Part shown: in pieces, positions 9,088-10,476 of the stretch
How the letters are laid out: the number at the start of each line of letters is the position of its first letter
How positions within the stretch are numbered: position 1 is the stretch's first letter
Source of the DNA: a bacterium
GTDB taxonomy: Bacteria; Hydrogenedentota; Hydrogenedentia; Hydrogenedentiales; SLHB01
Direction: 5' to 3'
NCBI GenBank assembly: GCA_024231375.1
Contig: JAAEQP010001419.1
Coordinates: 1-10,476, forward strand
DNA: 10,476 nt
Position numbers and translations under genes: made by a program
The notes under the pieces: generated by a model
Databases searched by the model: none
What the model saw: only the letters and a program-made list of their open reading frames with translations
What the model was told of the DNA's origin: nothing

Positions 9088-9151
9088 GCGGAAAACGCCT
9101 GGGACAGTCCCGTCTCGCTTCGCTCGCTTGGTACAGTCCCGGGTTTTCCGC
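9088..9151. repeat. Bulged inverted repeat between convergent genes, possible bidirectional terminator
   Basis: The left arm (9088-9105) and right arm (9136-9151, GTCCCGGGTTTTCCGC) form a 16-base-pair stem with two single-base bulges (G9097 and T9100); the outer nine pairs, GCGGAAAAC with GTTTTCCGC, are perfect. The loop is about 30 bases. ACAGTCCCG occurs twice, at 9104-9112 and 9133-9141, and GGGACAGTCCC at 9101-9111 is itself a palindrome. It starts 14 bases after the recD2 stop, where a terminator is expected, but neither side has a T-run. It could instead be a dispersed repeat unit. Confidence 0.6.
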
Positions 9152-9165
9152 TCCCAAGTCTTCCG

Positions 9166-9199
9166 CCCTCGCCCACTGGGAGAGGGGTGGGGTGAGGGT
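9166..9199. repeat. Dispersed GC-rich intergenic hairpin repeat (CCCTC...GAGGG type)
   Basis: CCCTC-G-CCC-ACT-GGG-A-GAGGG (9166-9186) forms a short strong hairpin and runs on into GGGGTGAGGG. Read as protein on the plus strand it gives PLGEGWGEG, and on the minus strand HPTPLPVGEGG. These spurious peptides are familiar from many bacterial genomes as the mark of a widely dispersed intergenic repeat. It lies 12-45 bases beyond the URO-D stop codon, in the convergent spacer. I see no gene in 9074-9210. Confidence 0.6.
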
Positions 9200-9210
9200 C
9201 CTGCCCCTTC

Positions 9211-10206
9211 CTACAGCACGCCTTCGTACCGTTCCCGCACGCCCCACGACGTGAACTCGTCGCACGCCATCTCTTGCCACTTCGGGTCCAACCCAATGGA
9301 TTCGTTGTCGCCGTAGAACCCTGCCACGAATCCGCCGCGTCCTTTCCACAACGTGTCGAGTATATCGCGGGCGCGTTGGCGAATCAGCGACTCGTCGCCG
9401 CTCTGCAAGATCGTCTGAATGTCCACGGGGCACCAGAACGTGACGTTGGCTTTCTCTTGGTGTCCCGCAAGCACATCCAGCCCGTGCAACTCGGGTTGGT
9501 CGAACTGGAACAGGTCGATGCCCGCCGCCACCATGTCGGGCACGACCGATTCGATCTGGCCGCACGAGTGCATGAACACCTTGATGCCCAGGTCGTGGGC
9601 CACACCGCACAACCGTTCGAAGCGCGGACCGAACTCGGACCGCCACAGGGCCGGGTCGATCAGCAGTTCGGCCTGCGTGCCCCAGTCTTCGCAGAACATC
9701 ACCCCGTCCACACCCACCGCGGCATAGTTTCGGATCATCTCCTCCACCATGTCGTCAATCCGGTCGTGAAGCGCGTGAATCCGTTCGGGTTCCATAAGGA
9801 TATCGACGAGATACTGGTCGAGTCGGCGCAGTTTGCGCGCGATGTTGAACGCAAATCCGGGGATGCCGCCGTTGAACCACACGTCCGGACTCTCTGCCCG
9901 TTTCTGGCGTACGGGTTCGTAGGTCGCTGGGTCGGAGTAATCGGGAAACTCGTAGGAATCCATATCGTCCAGATTCTCGAGTACGCCCCGCGTAACCTCG
10001 CCCTTCGAGGTCGGATCGATGCGGCCCCACGTGTTGCCCCATTCGTCGAACCGTTCCCATCGGCCGTCGCCGATCTCCTGCCATTCCGTGGCATGGGTCT
10101 TGACGTCCGGGCCCCCTCCCGTGAAGTCACTCTCGCCAAACGAACGCGCCACGCGTTCGGGTCCATCGAAGTCCACAGTACGCCGGACGATTTCTCGGGA
10201 TGTCAC
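9211..10206 (-). CDS. URO-D-like (uroporphyrinogen decarboxylase / MtaA-type methyltransferase family) protein
   Basis: The product is 331 residues with a TIM-barrel URO-D-type sequence. I place the start at GTG 10206-10204, because AAGGAGG (10215-10221) sits eight bases upstream and the protein then begins VTSREIVRRTV, the usual N-terminus of this family; longer ATG starts would read through the ribosome binding site. Visible family marks are CEDWGTQ (172-178), FMHSCGQ with His213 and Cys215 (the H-x-C of zinc-binding MtaA/MtbA-type methyltransferases), FQFDQPELHGLDV, and FWCPVD with Cys259. The N-terminal arginine-rich motif of true HemE is absent, so a haem-pathway decarboxylase is unlikely. 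The third zinc ligand is not clear; Cys259 or Cys315 could serve. By family the likely role is corrinoid- or thiol-linked methyl transfer, but the substrate is unknown and no corrinoid protein is adjacent. The gene converges on recD2. Confidence 0.88.
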   Translation of the reverse strand: MTSREIVRRTVDFDGPERVARSFGESDFTGGGPDVKTHATEWQEIGDGRWERFDEWGNTWGRIDPTSKGEVTRGVLENLDDMDSYEFPDYSDPATYEPVRQKRAESPDVWFNGGIPGFAFNIARKLRRLDQYLVDILMEPERIHALHDRIDDMVEEMIRNYAAVGVDGVMFCEDWGTQAELLIDPALWRSEFGPRFERLCGVAHDLGIKVFMHSCGQIESVVPDMVAAGIDLFQFDQPELHGLDVLAGHQEKANVTFWCPVDIQTILQSGDESLIRQRARDILDTLWKGRGGFVAGFYGDNESIGLDPKWQEMACDEFTSWGVRERYEGVL

Positions 10207-10214
10207 GTCGGATT

Positions 10215-10221
10215 CCTCCTT
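10215..10221 (-). promoter_or_regulatory. Strong ribosome binding site that fixes the GTG start
   Basis: On the minus strand this reads AAGGAGG, a near-perfect Shine-Dalgarno, eight bases before GTG at 10206. It argues against the longer in-frame ATG starts, including the one at 10398 that lies inside the palindrome cluster. Confidence 0.85.
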
Positions 10222-10235
10222 GGATGCGGTCAAAT

Positions 10236-10245
10236 TCATGCATGA
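10236..10245. promoter_or_regulatory. 10-base perfect palindrome in the URO-D leader
   Basis: TCATGCATGA lies between the possible -10 box and the ribosome binding site. It is a candidate operator by position, but a palindrome of this length can occur by chance. Confidence 0.2.
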
Positions 10246-10253
10246 GTGGGCTG

Positions 10254-10282
10254 ACGATAACAGGTCGTGGGCATGGAGTAAA
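10254..10282 (-). promoter_or_regulatory. Possible sigma70-type promoter of the URO-D gene
   Basis: On the minus strand TTTACT (10277-10282) and TATCGT (10254-10259) each match the consensus at 4 of 6 positions, with exactly 17 bases between them, about 48 bases before the GTG start. Confidence 0.35.
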
Positions 10283-10327
10283 CCTGGAATGGCAAGCCGC
10301 GGAGCTCGCCTGCTGCACCTGGCATGT

Positions 10328-10440
10328 CCAACCCCTGCCGGGTTGACGGGAGAGAGAATGTGCCCCAGGTAGACGCGTGTTCGATGACGAACACGCATGT
10401 CAACCTGGGGCTCTGAAAGCCCAGCCCTGCCGGGCTGAGG
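10328..10440. repeat. Composite palindromic element: hairpin - long hairpin - hairpin
   Basis: Three inverted repeats stand in a row. The first is CAACCC-CTGCC-GGGTTG at 10329-10345. The second is a long imperfect hairpin at 10362-10411, with arms starting GCCCCAGGT and ending ACCTGGGGC, an inner GCGTGTTCG/CGAACACGC stem and loop ATGA. The third is CAGCCC-TGCC-GGGCTG at 10422-10437. The first and third are copies of one unit sharing TGCCGGG. They differ at an arm position where A:T in one is G:C in the other, so pairing is kept. The whole lies about 80 bases upstream of the possible URO-D promoter. It resembles modular REP-like intergenic repeats. Confidence 0.65.
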
Positions 10441-10449
10441 ACGCGGCGC

Positions 10450-10468
10450 GTTCTCTATCTCCGAGAAC
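10450..10468. repeat. Further small hairpin at the right edge
   Basis: GTTCTC (10450-10455) and GAGAAC (10463-10468) form a six-base-pair stem with a seven-base loop. It follows closely on the composite palindromic element and may be the start of another unit cut by the window edge, or chance. Confidence 0.35.
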
Positions 10469-10476
10469 CCCGCAAG

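Noticed and set aside
9036..9296. Short minus-strand frame encoding HPTPLPVGEGG
   Set aside because: This peptide is the known spurious translation of a dispersed intergenic repeat, not a gene.
9274..10245. 323-codon plus-strand open frame over the URO-D gene
   Set aside because: It is antisense to a gene with clear family motifs and a strong ribosome binding site.
10328..10476. CRISPR array
   Set aside because: The repeated units are palindromes of unequal loop length, only two copies occur, and the material between them is itself a hairpin rather than a spacer.

Overview
The window is a GC-rich bacterial chromosomal segment with four genes and compact intergenic spaces. Layout: a nearly complete purN on the minus strand (1-581, C-terminus off the left edge); a divergent spacer of 213 bases; a 2003-residue hybrid sensor kinase on the plus strand (795-6806); recD2 on the plus strand 95 bases later (6902-9073); a convergent spacer with hairpin repeats (9074-9210); a URO-D-like gene on the minus strand (9211-10206, GTG start); and, upstream of that gene, a probable promoter followed by a cluster of palindromic repeats running to the right edge.

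I found no phage, transposase, plasmid, CRISPR, tRNA or rRNA sequence. The genes do not form an obvious pathway: purine biosynthesis, signal transduction, DNA repair and a corrinoid or methyl-transfer-type enzyme are simply neighbours. The kinase and recD2 could share a transcript, since they are same-strand and 95 bases apart with no clear terminator, but a possible promoter also lies between them. The other two genes are on the opposite strand.

The organism cannot be fixed from four genes. A very large HstK-like Ser/Thr-His kinase, a URO-D-like methyltransferase paralogue and modular palindromic intergenic repeats together recall Planctomycetota/Verrucomicrobiota-type or Hydrogenedentota-type genomes. 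This is a low-confidence impression, not a measurement.

Nothing here is clearly a new defence or mobile system. The points most worth a second look are: (1) the kinase-like N-terminus of the giant sensor protein has lost three residues needed for ATP and metal binding, so it looks like a pseudokinase fused to an intact histidine kinase and receiver; (2) a modular palindromic element at about 10328-10440, in which two flanking hairpins differ by a compensatory base-pair change around a central long hairpin; and (3) two different hairpin elements packed between the convergent recD2 and URO-D genes.
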